Shown here: piece after piece, positions 1-8,508 of the stretch
Numbering within the stretch: the stretch's first letter is position 1
How the letters are laid out: every line of letters begins with the position of its first letter
Assembly (NCBI GenBank): GCA_017546125.1
Contig: JAFYXO010000001.1
Location: 41,348 to 105,347 of the forward strand
Source: Bacteroidales bacterium
GTDB taxonomy: Bacteria; Bacteroidota; Bacteroidia; Bacteroidales; UBA932
Direction: 5' to 3'
DNA length: 64,000 nt
Program-made: the position numbers and the translations under genes
Notes under the pieces: model-generated
The model's input: only the letters and a program-made list of their open reading frames with translations
The model's database searches: none
Told to the model about the DNA's origin: nothing

Positions 1-696
1 GTCTTGGGACTTGTGAATCCTGTGGAGGAGCTTATCCGTAGAGCTCACGCAATAGGGGCAGTGGTCCTTATTGATGGGGCGCAGGGCATAGTCCATCAGC
101 AGGTGGATGTCCAAAAGCTTGACTGCGACTTCTATGTCTTCTCGGGGCATAAGATCTTTGCGGCGACAGGTATTGGTATCCTCTATGGCAAGGAGCACCT
201 TCTCGAAAAGATGCCACCTTGGATGGGAGGAGGCGATATGGTGGACACTGTCACCTTTGCCAAGACCACATACGCACCACTTCCACTAAAATTTGAAGCT
301 GGAACACCTAACTTCATAGGTGGTGCCACTTTAGCTCCAGCACTTGAATTTGCCAAAGAGGTGATGGGTGCTAACTATATTGAAGAAGAGAAAGAAAAAA
401 TAGATTATTTATATCAGAACTTGAAGGCTATAGATGGATTGAGGCTATATGGAGAGGGTGAGGGAAAAATCCCAGTTTTCTCATTCTCGATAGAGGGGGC
501 GCACCATGAGGATGTGGCACTGCTGCTGGATAAGATGGGTGTGGCTGTCCGTTCCGGTATGATGTGTGCTGAGCCATTGATGGCAAGATTTGGCCAGAGC
601 GGTATGCTCAGAGCTTCACTTGCCCCATACAATACCCTTCAGGAGTGTGAAATATTCATCGCAGCCCTTCACAGAGCTGTGTCGATGTTAAGATAG
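1..696 (+). CDS. sufS: Cysteine desulfurase SufS, 3' part (5' end outside window)
   Basis: This is the C-terminal part of a class-V PLP-dependent cysteine desulfurase; the frame is open from base 1, so the start lies upstream. It takes sulfur from L-cysteine and passes it to SufE for Fe-S cluster assembly in the cytoplasm. The PLP-binding lysine is visible in SGHK (near base 151). The catalytic cysteine lies in RSGMMCAEPLM (near base 565), in the SufS-type context (usual form RxGxxCAxPLM) rather than the IscS type. The gene is followed by sufE after 10 nt and a sufT-like gene, so it is the donor of this SUF sub-operon. Its usual partners sufBCD lie 52 kb away at 52824-56670. Confidence 0.95.
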   Translation, partial: VLGLVNPVEELIRRAHAIGAVVLIDGAQGIVHQQVDVQKLDCDFYVFSGHKIFAATGIGILYGKEHLLEKMPPWMGGGDMVDTVTFAKTTYAPLPLKFEAGTPNFIGGATLAPALEFAKEVMGANYIEEEKEKIDYLYQNLKAIDGLRLYGEGEGKIPVFSFSIEGAHHEDVALLLDKMGVAVRSGMMCAEPLMARFGQSGMLRASLAPYNTLQECEIFIAALHRAVSMLR

Positions 697-706
697 AGAC
701 AAGATT

Positions 707-1132
707 ATGGAAAACAGACCAATCGTAGAGGTAGAAAACGAGATTATCGAAGAGTTCTCAGTATTTGAGGACTGGATGGACAAGTACGAATACATTATCG
801 AGCTTGGCAAGAGTGTCCCTATGATAGAGGAGACTCAGAAGACAGAGGCAAATCTTATCAAAGGGTGCCAGTCAAGGGTATGGCTAAGTTCGGAGTACCG
901 TGATGGGAAGATCTTTTTCGCTGCAGACAGCGATGCCATTATCACAAAAGGGATCATCTCCCTTCTTGTAAGGGTATTCAACGGTAGGACTCCTCAGGAG
1001 ATCCTCTCTTCAGACTTCAGTTTTGTAGAGAAAATCGGACTTAAAGATAACCTTTCACCAACACGAGCTAACGGTTTGGTTTCTATGATTAAACAGATTC
1101 AAAATTATGCTGTGGCATACAGCGCGAAATAG
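707..1132 (+). CDS. sufE: Sulfur acceptor protein SufE
   Basis: SufE accepts persulfide sulfur from SufS and relays it to the SufBCD scaffold. The protein has 141 aa, the usual size. The acceptor cysteine sits in LIKGCQSRVW (residue 54), preceded by the family's N-terminal helix rich in Glu and Asp. The ATG is 10 nt after the sufS stop, so the two are co-transcribed, and the next gene begins 3 nt after the stop. No oddities were seen. Confidence 0.96.
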   Translation: MENRPIVEVENEIIEEFSVFEDWMDKYEYIIELGKSVPMIEETQKTEANLIKGCQSRVWLSSEYRDGKIFFAADSDAIITKGIISLLVRVFNGRTPQEILSSDFSFVEKIGLKDNLSPTRANGLVSMIKQIQNYAVAYSAK

Positions 1133-1135
1133 GTT

Positions 1136-1447
1136 ATGGAGAAGAGAAAATTAGAGAAGGATATCGTCAGGGCTCTCAAACAGGTGTACGACCCAGAGAT
1201 CCCTGTAAACATATACGATTTGGGGCTGGTCTATGAACTCGATGTGAATGATGAGGGGGAGGTTAAGATCAAAATGACCCTTACAGCACCAAACTGCCCT
1301 ATGGCAGACCAATTGGTGGAGGATGTACACGAAGCGGTCGCAGATACTCCGGGTGTGACCAATGTATCTATAGAGTTGGTTTTTGAGCCTGCCTGGGACA
1401 AGAGCAGAATGTCAGAGGAGGCCCTTTTAGAGTTAGGTTTTCTATAA
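1136..1447 (+). CDS. sufT: SufT-like MIP18/DUF59 Fe-S assembly protein
   Basis: A 103-aa single-domain protein of the MIP18/PaaD (DUF59) family. The signature DPEIPVNIYDLGLVY is at residues 20-34, and the conserved TAPNCPMAD segment holds the family cysteine at residue 54. Relatives act in Fe-S cluster maturation or delivery, and the location directly after sufS-sufE supports that role here. It lacks the N-terminal extension of longer SufT proteins, so the exact step is inferred. Its TAA stop overlaps the ATG of folK by one base (TAATG), which suggests translational coupling. Confidence 0.88.
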   Translation: MEKRKLEKDIVRALKQVYDPEIPVNIYDLGLVYELDVNDEGEVKIKMTLTAPNCPMADQLVEDVHEAVADTPGVTNVSIELVFEPAWDKSRMSEEALLELGFL

Positions 1448-1890
1448 TGGACAGGGTGTATCTTCTCCTTGGTACCAATATGGGCAATAAGGAGCGCAAT
1501 CTTCAGACAGCCATAGCACTTCTGATCAATGAACTGGCCCCATTTCTGGGCTCAGATGTAAAGGAATCTTCGATTCACGAGTCGGAAGCGGTCGGTTTTG
1601 TGGCTGAGGAGACTTTCTTTAACCAGGCTATTTCATTCAAAACCTCTGTCTCTCCGACAGACCTTCTTAAAGTGTGCAAGCATGTGGAGGCCAAGATGGG
1701 GAGACCTATTGAGGATCCGCAGTATGATGAATCGGGGAACAGAATCTACAAATCGAGAATCATCGATATAGACATCCTCCTATACGGAAATCAGACTGTC
1801 GACCTCCCAGAATTACAAATCCCTCACCCGAGGCTTCAGGAGAGGGAATTTGCATTGATCCCACTAAGGGAGATATTTGTCGGTTACTGA
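1447..1890 (+). CDS. folK: 2-amino-4-hydroxy-6-hydroxymethyldihydropteridine pyrophosphokinase (HPPK)
   Basis: HPPK transfers pyrophosphate from ATP to 6-hydroxymethyl-dihydropterin in folate synthesis. The protein has 147 aa. The N-terminal LLLGTNMGNKERNLQTAI and the late RIIDIDILLYG metal/ATP-binding motif, followed by LQIPHPRLQEREFAL, are diagnostic. Its start overlaps the previous stop by one base, so it is the last gene of the SUF sub-operon. Its 3' end overlaps by 7 nt the end of the convergent gene at 1884-2552. Confidence 0.95.
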   Translation: MDRVYLLLGTNMGNKERNLQTAIALLINELAPFLGSDVKESSIHESEAVGFVAEETFFNQAISFKTSVSPTDLLKVCKHVEAKMGRPIEDPQYDESGNRIYKSRIIDIDILLYGNQTVDLPELQIPHPRLQEREFALIPLREIFVGY

Positions 1891-2552
1891 TTGCTGATAC
1901 AATAGTCGTATAGAGTCTTCATACTCTCCAGACTGCTGAAATCAATATCATTTTCTTTGACAAACTCAGCTATCTGAGCTTTGAGTTTAGGGTATATTTT
2001 CTGGAAACCTATGGTGTTTGCAGGGTACATTTTATTCCCTTTGCAGATGTAGTAATCTACATGATAAGAGAGGTCATACAGCGCCTTGTTCTTTAATTTG
2101 TGGGTCTGGCCCATGTCGTTGAAGTGTGCTACATTTGAGATACTTGCTGTCTCTGAAGCCATACCGTATGCACCGACTTTCCCTTTCTGTATGACATTTA
2201 TGTATCTGTGGATACCGATAGAGGTGTCATTGGTAGGGTTTACTAGTTCGATATATCTCTTCTGCCACTTTGCGAAATACCTGTTTTTGATATACACGGC
2301 CTTGATTTCATCCTCATTCTTTACGATAAGGGTATCTTTTGTGGTGGGTTCGATAAATCTGACGGCATTGTCAAAGGTGTTGATGTTCAGAAAAGCCTGA
2401 GATCTTTCTCCATTATAGAATACAACTGACCCTATGCTGAAGTTGGGGAGTATGTATTCCAGAGAATCTACATCGAAATCATATCTGATCTGGGCAGAAG
2501 CGGATTGCCAGGCCAGAAGTGAAGAGAGTGCGATAAGGAGTAATTTTTTCAT
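1884..2552 (-). CDS. Secreted protein of unknown function
   Basis: A 222-aa protein with a clear signal peptide: MKKLL, then a hydrophobic stretch ending at SASAQ near residue 21. No lipobox was seen, so a periplasmic or surface-exposed soluble protein is expected. The mature part is a mix of beta-rich segments and a basic, tyrosine-rich middle (KNRYFAKWQKRYIE), with no motif I recognise. It may be co-transcribed with dsbD, which lies upstream on the same strand with a 4-nt gap. This suggests an envelope role, but the function is unknown. Confidence 0.75.
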   Translation of the reverse strand: MKKLLLIALSSLLAWQSASAQIRYDFDVDSLEYILPNFSIGSVVFYNGERSQAFLNINTFDNAVRFIEPTTKDTLIVKNEDEIKAVYIKNRYFAKWQKRYIELVNPTNDTSIGIHRYINVIQKGKVGAYGMASETASISNVAHFNDMGQTHKLKNKALYDLSYHVDYYICKGNKMYPANTIGFQKIYPKLKAQIAEFVKENDIDFSSLESMKTLYDYCISNQ

Positions 2553-2556
2553 AATG

Positions 2557-4398
2557 CTAGTAGTTTATGAAATTTGAAAATTCCTCCAATGAGCTGTTAC
2601 CTACAGGACCGGAAAGGGTTTTGCCTGAGTGGTCGATAACAGCGTATAGAGGCTGTGATGCAGAACCGAATTTCTCCATCTCATATTGTCTGAATTTCCT
2701 CCCAAGAGTCTTATACTCTGCATCGGGAGTCTTGTCATCCACATATAGGTTTGCGATGACGAAGTCTGACCCCAATTTTGAAAGGATAGAGGGGTCATTA
2801 AGGACTGTAGCCTCCATCACCTTACATACGCTGCAGGTGTGGGATTTGAATGATAGGAAGATAGGTTTTCCTGTCTCTTCAGAGGCTTTGATTGCCTCGT
2901 CAAGTGTGTTGTATGATTTTAGTGATGAGTATCCTGAAGGTGCAGCTGCCTCTGAGTTTGCAGCAGGAGCTGTCATCACGGTAGTCGAACCATCCATAGG
3001 AGGGATCATACCTGAAATGCTCTTAAGAGGTGCGCCGAAGAGACCTGGGATAAGGTAGAAAGCGAATGAGAAGCATGCGATAGCCACAAGCATTCTGCCC
3101 CAGCCGATACCATCTACAGGTGAGTCGTGGTCAGTGCGGATAACACCCAAGAAGTATAAACCAAGCAGGATTACAAGTGTGATCCATACAGCAAGGAATC
3201 CAAGACGGGTGATAACGCCCCATCCGAAATATGCATCCACATTGTATAGGAATTTGACAGCGAAAGCCATCAATACGAATGCGAATACCACTTTCACTAC
3301 ATTTAGCCAGCCACCTGATTTAGGAAGTTTCTTCATCATACCAGGGAAGAACGAGCAAACTACGAAAGGAAGTGAGAATGCCGCTCCGAACACTGCCATA
3401 CCAAGGATAGGTTTAAGGGTTACACCACCCACAACAGCTGCAGCAAGGATAGAGCCCACGAATGGACCTGTACATGAGAAAGAGACGATAACCATTGCGA
3501 CAGCTACAAAGAATGCTCCGATGTAGCCACCTTTATCTGCCTGACGGTCAGCTTTGTTTGCGAGGCCGCTTGGAAGTGTTATTTCAAATGCTCCAAGGAA
3601 AGAGATTGAAAATACAATAAATAGGACTGCGAAAAGCAAGTTTGGAATCCAGTGTGTTCCAAGTGCGTCGGTCGCAGCAGTGCTGCCGAACAGTGATACG
3701 ATAAGACCAAGCAAAGTGTAGATAAGAACCACTGAAAGTCCGAATACCAAACCTTTCATTACGCCGGCTCTCTTAGTCGATGCGCCACCGATAAGGAAAC
3801 CTACAGTCATAGGGATCATAGGGAATACGCAAGGGGTGATAACACCGCCAAGACCCGCAGCGAAAGCGATCAGAAGGAACCAGAGGAGAGACTCATCTTT
3901 TGATTTTTTAGCCTTAGGTGCCTCTACTACCTCAGCGCCACCCATTTTTACATTGATGGTCACATCATTTTCATTGATAAGGCACTCTTCGCCGTTGCAA
4001 GTCTGATATACCAAAGTTCCCTGCACTGTGAAATTGCCATTGGCAGAAGGGGTGATGGTCTGTTTGAATTGACCTTGTCCCTCAAAATAATAGACGTCAA
4101 GTCCGAAAGCTGAGTCGAACTTGGTATGAGGCTCGACGCCATCCACCATTGCCCCTTGGGCTTGGGCTGGGGTCTGTGCATCCATGTCAAAATTTGCGGT
4201 CATAGGACCACCTTTTACAGGTGTGGCGCTGTAAAGGTACCATCCTTCATTGATCTGAATGTCAAATACAAGCTCCACATTGCCGTCTGAAAGTACATTG
4301 TAGGATGTTTTTACAAATGTGGCATCCTGTGCATTAGCGGTAGCGGAGGTCAGCATAAGGGCCAGACCGGCTACCAGAGATAGGAAAATAGTTCTCAT
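2557..4398 (-). CDS. dsbD: Thiol:disulfide interchange protein DsbD
   Basis: A transmembrane reductant conduit that carries electrons from cytoplasmic thioredoxin to periplasmic thiol proteins. Starting at the ATG at 4398 gives 613 aa with a normal signal peptide (MRTIFLSLVAG to ATANAQ). A longer frame from a TTG at 4428 would begin within about 10 nt of the -7 element and is unlikely. The domains are an N-terminal DsbD-alpha fold with the CNGEEC cysteine pair (about residues 130-135), an eight-helix CcdA-like membrane part with TPCVFPMIPM and FSCTGPFVG, and a C-terminal thioredoxin-like domain with active site CSVC. All three cysteine pairs are present, so a complete relay is expected. Confidence 0.95.
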   Translation of the reverse strand: MRTIFLSLVAGLALMLTSATANAQDATFVKTSYNVLSDGNVELVFDIQINEGWYLYSATPVKGGPMTANFDMDAQTPAQAQGAMVDGVEPHTKFDSAFGLDVYYFEGQGQFKQTITPSANGNFTVQGTLVYQTCNGEECLINENDVTINVKMGGAEVVEAPKAKKSKDESLLWFLLIAFAAGLGGVITPCVFPMIPMTVGFLIGGASTKRAGVMKGLVFGLSVVLIYTLLGLIVSLFGSTAATDALGTHWIPNLLFAVLFIVFSISFLGAFEITLPSGLANKADRQADKGGYIGAFFVAVAMVIVSFSCTGPFVGSILAAAVVGGVTLKPILGMAVFGAAFSLPFVVCSFFPGMMKKLPKSGGWLNVVKVVFAFVLMAFAVKFLYNVDAYFGWGVITRLGFLAVWITLVILLGLYFLGVIRTDHDSPVDGIGWGRMLVAIACFSFAFYLIPGLFGAPLKSISGMIPPMDGSTTVMTAPAANSEAAAPSGYSSLKSYNTLDEAIKASEETGKPIFLSFKSHTCSVCKVMEATVLNDPSILSKLGSDFVIANLYVDDKTPDAEYKTLGRKFRQYEMEKFGSASQPLYAVIDHSGKTLSGPVGNSSLEEFSNFINY

Positions 4399-4436
4399 TA
4401 TCGATAAATAAATTAAATACTTACTCAATTAAAAGG

Positions 4437-4444
4437 CAAAAATA
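4437..4444 (-). promoter_or_regulatory. -7 element of dsbD promoter
   Basis: TATTTTTG on the minus strand fits the Bacteroidetes TAnnTTTG -7 consensus. It is about 38 nt upstream of the dsbD ATG and faces away from the glyQS -7 element 12 bp to the right. No good TTTG at -33 was found. Confidence 0.6.
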
Positions 4445-4456
4445 TTAAAATATTAG

Positions 4457-4464
4457 TACTTTTG
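4457..4464 (+). promoter_or_regulatory. -7 element of glyQS promoter
   Basis: TACTTTTG fits TAnnTTTG and lies 28 nt before the glyQS ATG. It is back to back with the dsbD element, so each promoter's upstream region overlaps the other. Confidence 0.65.
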
Positions 4465-4492
4465 CACCCTTAATATAAAAACATCACAAAAG

Positions 4493-6037
4493 ATGACACA
4501 AGAAGAACTCTTTAGAAATCTTATTGCACACTCGAAGGAGTATGGTTTTATCTTCCCTTCAAGTGAGGTTTATGACGGTTTGAGCGCAGTTTATGACTAT
4601 GGTCAGCTTGGCTCTGAATTGAAAAATAACATTAAGAAATATTGGTGGGACTCGATGGTGAAAGTTCACGAAAACATCGTGGGTATCGACTCAGCCATTT
4701 TTATGCATCCAAAGATTTGGGAAGCTTCGGGTCACGTAGGTGCATTCAACGACCCCCTTATCGATAATAAGGATTCTAAGAAGAGATATCGTGCCGATGT
4801 CCTGTTGGAGGATTATATCGCGAAGATCGAGGAGAAAATCAATAAAGAGGTAGAGAAAGGTAGAAAGAAATTTGGTGAAGCGTTTGATGAGGAGCAGTTC
4901 CGTGCCACCAATCCAAATGTACTTCGCAGCAAGGCTAAAGCTGATGCAGTACGTCAGAAAATGGCGGATGCACTCAATGCAAACGACCTTGTGGCACTTA
5001 AAGACCTTATCGTAGAGTGCGAGATCGCTTGCCCTATCTCAGGAACCAAAAACTGGACAGATGTGCGTCAGTTCAACCTTATGTTCAGCACTCAGCTTGG
5101 TAGTGTATCTGATGAGTCAGGCACCATCTATTTGAGACCTGAGACTGCACAAGGTATCTTTGTGAACTTCTTGAACGTTCAGAAGACCGGTAGAATGAAA
5201 GTTCCATTCGGTATTGCACAGATCGGTAAAGCGTTCCGTAATGAGATCGTGGCTCGCCAATTCATCTTCCGTATGAGGGAGTTTGAGCAAATGGAGATGC
5301 AGTTCTTCGTTCGTCCAGGTGAGGAGTTGAAATGGTTTGCAAAATGGAAAGAGACCCGTCTTGCATGGCATAAAGCACTTGGAATGGGTGACAAGAAATA
5401 CCGTTATCACGACCATGAGAAACTGGCTCACTACGCAAATGCCGCTACCGATATCGAATTCGAATTCCCATTCGGTTTCAAAGAGCTTGAAGGTATCCAC
5501 TCACGTACAGACTTCGACTTGGGCCAACATCAGAAATTCTCTGGCCGCAAAATGCAATATTTCGATCCTGAGACCAACGAGAGCTATGTACCTTACGTAA
5601 TCGAGACCTCTATCGGTCTTGACCGAATGTTCTTGTCGGTACTCTCTGCAGCATACTGCGAGGAGAAACTTGAAAACGGTGAGACCCGCGTAGTGCTAAG
5701 AATTCCACCAGTGTTGGCACCAGTAAAATTGGCTGTACTTCCTCTTGTTAAGAAAGATGGCCTTCCAGAGGTGGCTCACAAAATTATGCATGACTTGAAA
5801 TACGATTTCAACTGCCAATACGACGAGAAAGACAGTATCGGTAAGAGATATCGCCGTCAGGACGCTATTGGTACACCATTCTGTATCACTATCGACCACC
5901 AGACCCTTGAGGACAACCAGGTGACTATCCGTTACAGAGATACCATGACACAGGAGCGTATCCCTATCGACAAAGTGAGATCTATCATCGAAGAGAAAGT
6001 AAGCTTCAAAGATCTTTTCATGCAGTTAGAGAAATAA
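4493..6037 (+). CDS. glyQS: Glycyl-tRNA synthetase, alpha2 (single-chain) type
   Basis: Charges tRNA-Gly with glycine in the cytoplasm. It has 514 aa, the size of the dimeric class-II enzyme also found in eukaryotes and Thermus, not the split alpha/beta form. Class-II motif 2 is visible in IGKAFRNEI and motif 3 in ETSIGLDRMFL. The start region (FPSSEVYDGLSAVYDYGQLG) and the anticodon-binding C terminus (LAPVKLAVLPL, then YRRQDAIGTPFCITID) match the family. Codon use is strongly biased, as expected of a highly expressed gene. It is monocistronic with its own promoter, and a stem-loop terminator follows 22 nt after the stop. Confidence 0.97.
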   Translation: MTQEELFRNLIAHSKEYGFIFPSSEVYDGLSAVYDYGQLGSELKNNIKKYWWDSMVKVHENIVGIDSAIFMHPKIWEASGHVGAFNDPLIDNKDSKKRYRADVLLEDYIAKIEEKINKEVEKGRKKFGEAFDEEQFRATNPNVLRSKAKADAVRQKMADALNANDLVALKDLIVECEIACPISGTKNWTDVRQFNLMFSTQLGSVSDESGTIYLRPETAQGIFVNFLNVQKTGRMKVPFGIAQIGKAFRNEIVARQFIFRMREFEQMEMQFFVRPGEELKWFAKWKETRLAWHKALGMGDKKYRYHDHEKLAHYANAATDIEFEFPFGFKELEGIHSRTDFDLGQHQKFSGRKMQYFDPETNESYVPYVIETSIGLDRMFLSVLSAAYCEEKLENGETRVVLRIPPVLAPVKLAVLPLVKKDGLPEVAHKIMHDLKYDFNCQYDEKDSIGKRYRRQDAIGTPFCITIDHQTLEDNQVTIRYRDTMTQERIPIDKVRSIIEEKVSFKDLFMQLEK

Positions 6038-6059
6038 TCAGACCTGATGATATGCAAGA

Positions 6060-6090
6060 AAGCCGATAAAACATTGCGTTTATCGGCTTT
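6060..6090 (+). terminator. Rho-independent terminator after glyQS
   Basis: Inverted arms AAGCCGATAAA and TTTATCGGCTT enclose an 8-nt loop. The stem sits 22 nt after the glyQS stop. Its right edge touches the natural TGA of the convergent patatin gene, so it may serve both strands. Confidence 0.85.
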
Positions 6091-6923
6091 CATATCATAT
6101 CTTTTGCGATATCGTAGCCCTCCTGATACAGGGCTGACAGCTTTTGGGTATCTTTCTCCATACGGCTCACCTCAATGGGTTTTTGAGGTCGGATAACTAC
6201 GATTTTCCCCTCTTTCTCCAGCTGCTCGATCAGATCCATTGTCTCGTTGTATCTGGCGTTTCGTTCTGACAGGGCTTTCTACAGCATAGGGTACTTTTTG
6301 TAAAATACCTTTGACAGAGGCATAGAGCTCTTTTTCTTTCTGTACCCTTTATTTCGGGTCAGGACTACCACCAGTTTGGAATATCCTTGCTCCATCGCAT
6401 ATTTTACCGGGATAGAGTCCACTATTCCACCATCGAGCATAGGGATTTCATCCACATATGTGATCTTGGCGACAAATGGGAGGCTGCTTGAGGCCCTCAC
6501 AATACCCATAACCCTCTCAGAAGATTGCCTCTCTTCCAGATATTCTGCTTTGCCGGTAAGGCAATTGGTTGTCACCATTACATACCTGTCAGGGTTGGAG
6601 AAATATGTGTCGTAGTCGTATGGGATAATTTTTTCGGGGAAATCTTCAAAGAGCAGCTTGAAATCCATTATGCACCCTTGTGTGAAGAGATACTTCACCC
6701 CCACATAATGGTGCTCTTCCAGCAGGTCGATATTGCTGGCCCTCGCCCTTCCACGCTGCCCCGACATATATGAGAGGCCATTGCAGGCACCTGCGCTTAC
6801 CCCCACTGTGAATGGAAACTTTATACCGTGATCCATGAAGCAGTCAAGTACTCCGCAGGTAAATACCCCACGAAGACCGCCCCCCTCCAGAACAAGACCG
6901 GTATTTGATGTGTTGATATTCAT
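6090..6923 (-). pseudogene. Patatin-like phospholipase (YjjU/RssA type) interrupted by one in-frame amber codon
   Basis: The N-terminal 215 residues form a patatin hydrolase. They contain the oxyanion loop GGGLRG, the nucleophile elbow GVSAGA and the catalytic Asp in DGG near residue 170. The frame meets TAG at 6279-6281 after YKKYPML. It then continues without another stop for 62 codons (KALSERNARYNE, IRPQKPIEV, LSALYQEGYD) to TGA at 6090. That tail is the normal family C terminus, so this is one nonsense codon and not a frameshift or deletion. The ATG at 6923 is preferred; a longer frame to 7013 only translates a tandem repeat. It may be a recent pseudogene, a read-through gene or a sequencing error. 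If translated only to the amber codon, the catalytic residues remain. Confidence 0.85.
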
Positions 6924-7263
6924 TTTATAGATGGTGCAAGATACGAAAAAAATTGAAAAAGGGATTGGGCCTCCGGCATTCCCTGACGGGATTGGGCCTC
7001 CGGCATTCCCCATCCACTGCCACTAGTGGCCGTCGTGCTGTGGAGTCCAGCACAAGGGCTGCACCGCATGATGAGTGCCACGACCGCAAAATCAATATCG
7101 AAAGTCAAACCGTCCAGCAGATTAGGAACGAAACTTACGTGTGGCGTGGATAGGTGCTCCTAATCCCACTGACCATTGAGGGGTTGGACCAGAATACCCT
7201 TTCTAATTGCGATTGTTGCTCCCAATCTGTTGGCGGCATAGCACAGTGGTGTACAAAAGTTCG
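6924..7263. other. Gene-free stretch between patatin and RAYT genes
   Basis: No credible gene is seen here. It holds the 23-bp tandem repeat (6961-7010) and three REP-like arms: CCAGCAGATTAGGAAC at 7114-7129, GTGCTCCTAATC at 7154-7165 and GCTCCCAATCTG at 7218-7229. The first two form a stem (GATTAGGA with TCCTAATC) around a 30-nt loop. Confidence 0.6.
6961..7010. repeat. Two tandem copies of a 23-bp hairpin-forming repeat
   Basis: A 23-bp unit beginning GGGATTGGGCCTCC and ending GGCATTCCC occurs at 6961-6983 and again, identically, at 6988-7010, a 27-nt period. Each copy is itself an imperfect palindrome (GGGA and TCCC ends, GGCC and CCGG interior). The GATTGGG core resembles the arms around the neighbouring RAYT gene. 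Confidence 0.8.
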
Positions 7264-8384
7264 TCAGATGTAACCGTTAAGAATATCCAAAGATAGCCCC
7301 AGCATTCTGGATATTTGTTTTGGGGTGGAGTAATATTCATAGCGGAGTTTTCTCGCCAGGATTAGTCTTGAATCGATATTCAGAAGTTTGGGATCTTGTT
7401 CACCAAATAACCTTTTAGCCAATGTCTGAACAATAGGTCTTAAGTCCTTATCTATGATATATGTCTGTCGGCCATTCTGGAGTTCCTGATCAATATCGCC
7501 CTCCACTTTTTTAGCTAAGAAGTAATTGTATCGGGTAGGGGTCTTGAAGAGTTTCTCCATCTTGTCGTAACAGACAAAGTCTATGGGATTCAACATCCCG
7601 TCCGGGAATACTCTCCAGGATGGAGGAAGTTCAATATGGCTATTGAGTAGAAGTCTTTGTCCCCTTTTGGAGTAATCAGACAGTTTGGAGCTTACCATAA
7701 TATTCCTGTTTCTAAACAGATATGGGGCAGATCCCCATCTATATTCTGAAGGTAGATATGGATAGCTGGTCCTGGTGATGTTTCTGTCAATGTATGCTGC
7801 AACATTTAGGACATATTCTTCAGATTTTAACCTGATTATCTGTGCTGGTAATTTATTCGCATAGCCCTCCAAATTGTACTTATTCTTTATCCACTTGCCA
7901 GTGAGTTGTTTGTACTTATTTATGAAGTCTTTACATTCTGGAAGAGTTCCAAACACCAAAAAGTGAACATGATTGTCCATCAGTACAAATGAGTAAAGGT
8001 CTATCTTGGTGATGTACACGCATATACCGATTCTATTAATTCCGGCAATGAAGTCACTGTCATCTCTAAAGAGCCAATCGATTTTGTTTCCGTCTGTGCA
8101 AACGTGATAAAAAGATTTTTCCACCATAATTTGGATATTGTGCCCGATCATTCCCTCATATCAACCTTCCACCCGGGCTGATTGGTGGATTATTGAATGT
8201 TCTACAAATTTTGGGAAAGAATTTGGGATATCCAAATTTAATTCTTGGGTGTGTTTCAGTAAGTTCCAGCAGATTGGGAACGCTTTTCTTGCTGCGAAAT
8301 GGTTTTGTGCTCCCTGTCCCTCATGTTATTGACGGATTGGGCACGGAAGTGTGTATTATCTTCGAATATCTGCTCCTAATCTGG
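7114..8384. mobile_element. RAYT gene with flanking REP-like arms
   Basis: Arms with a shared GATTRGG core lie on both sides of the transposase. CCAGCAGATTRGGAAC occurs at 7114-7129 and 8266-8281 (one mismatch). GCTCCYAATCYG occurs at 7218-7229 and 8372-8383, with a further copy starting at 7156. Degenerate partners lie at 8307-8320 and 8335-8344. Arms of the two types are complementary, so each pair can fold into a long-looped hairpin. The outer limits are set by the outermost arms; no target-site duplication was seen. Confidence 0.6.
7264..8151 (-). CDS. REP-associated tyrosine transposase (RAYT, Y1_Tnp/transposase_17 family)
   Basis: A 295-aa HUH-type single-strand transposase. The metal-binding HVH motif lies in VLMDNHVHFLV (His61 and His63). 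The candidate catalytic tyrosine is Tyr120 in AAYIDRN, followed by the usual RT..PYLPSEYRWGS segment. The C-terminal part (STPKQISRMLGLSLD) resembles the helix-turn-helix tail common in chromosomal RAYTs. Such proteins bind and cut REP hairpins and are usually single-copy and vertically kept, unlike IS200. Matching arms on both sides of the gene support this. The first ATG is at 8151 and an alternative is at 8127. All motifs are intact, so it may be active. Confidence 0.85.
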   Translation of the reverse strand: MIGHNIQIMVEKSFYHVCTDGNKIDWLFRDDSDFIAGINRIGICVYITKIDLYSFVLMDNHVHFLVFGTLPECKDFINKYKQLTGKWIKNKYNLEGYANKLPAQIIRLKSEEYVLNVAAYIDRNITRTSYPYLPSEYRWGSAPYLFRNRNIMVSSKLSDYSKRGQRLLLNSHIELPPSWRVFPDGMLNPIDFVCYDKMEKLFKTPTRYNYFLAKKVEGDIDQELQNGRQTYIIDKDLRPIVQTLAKRLFGEQDPKLLNIDSRLILARKLRYEYYSTPKQISRMLGLSLDILNGYI

Positions 8385-8508
8385 TGTTGAGATAATGTAA
8401 ACAACAGGATTTTACTTTGGGCCCTGATGTTGAGAAAAATGGAGATCAATGTTTTGGGTGATAAAACAAAAAAGGCCCAATCGTTAAGACTGAGCCTTTT
8501 GCTTTTCG
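8152..8508. other. Gene-free stretch upstream of RAYT
   Basis: No gene is seen here. The stretch contains REP-like arms at 8266-8281, 8307-8320, 8335-8344 and 8372-8383, and a small palindrome (AATTTGG, 5-nt loop, CCAAATT) at 8220-8238. The terminator of tRNA-Pro lies at its right end. Confidence 0.6.
8468..8500 (-). terminator. Terminator of tRNA-Pro
   Basis: Read on the minus strand, AAAAGGCTCA and TGGGCCTTTT form the stem, and the run continues into T residues. It lies 9 nt beyond the 3' end of tRNA-Pro. Confidence 0.75.

Noticed and set aside
6924..7013. N-terminal extension of the patatin protein with a GNAGGPIP repeat
   Set aside because: The peptide repeat is only the translated tandem DNA repeat; the patatin domain starts normally at 6923.
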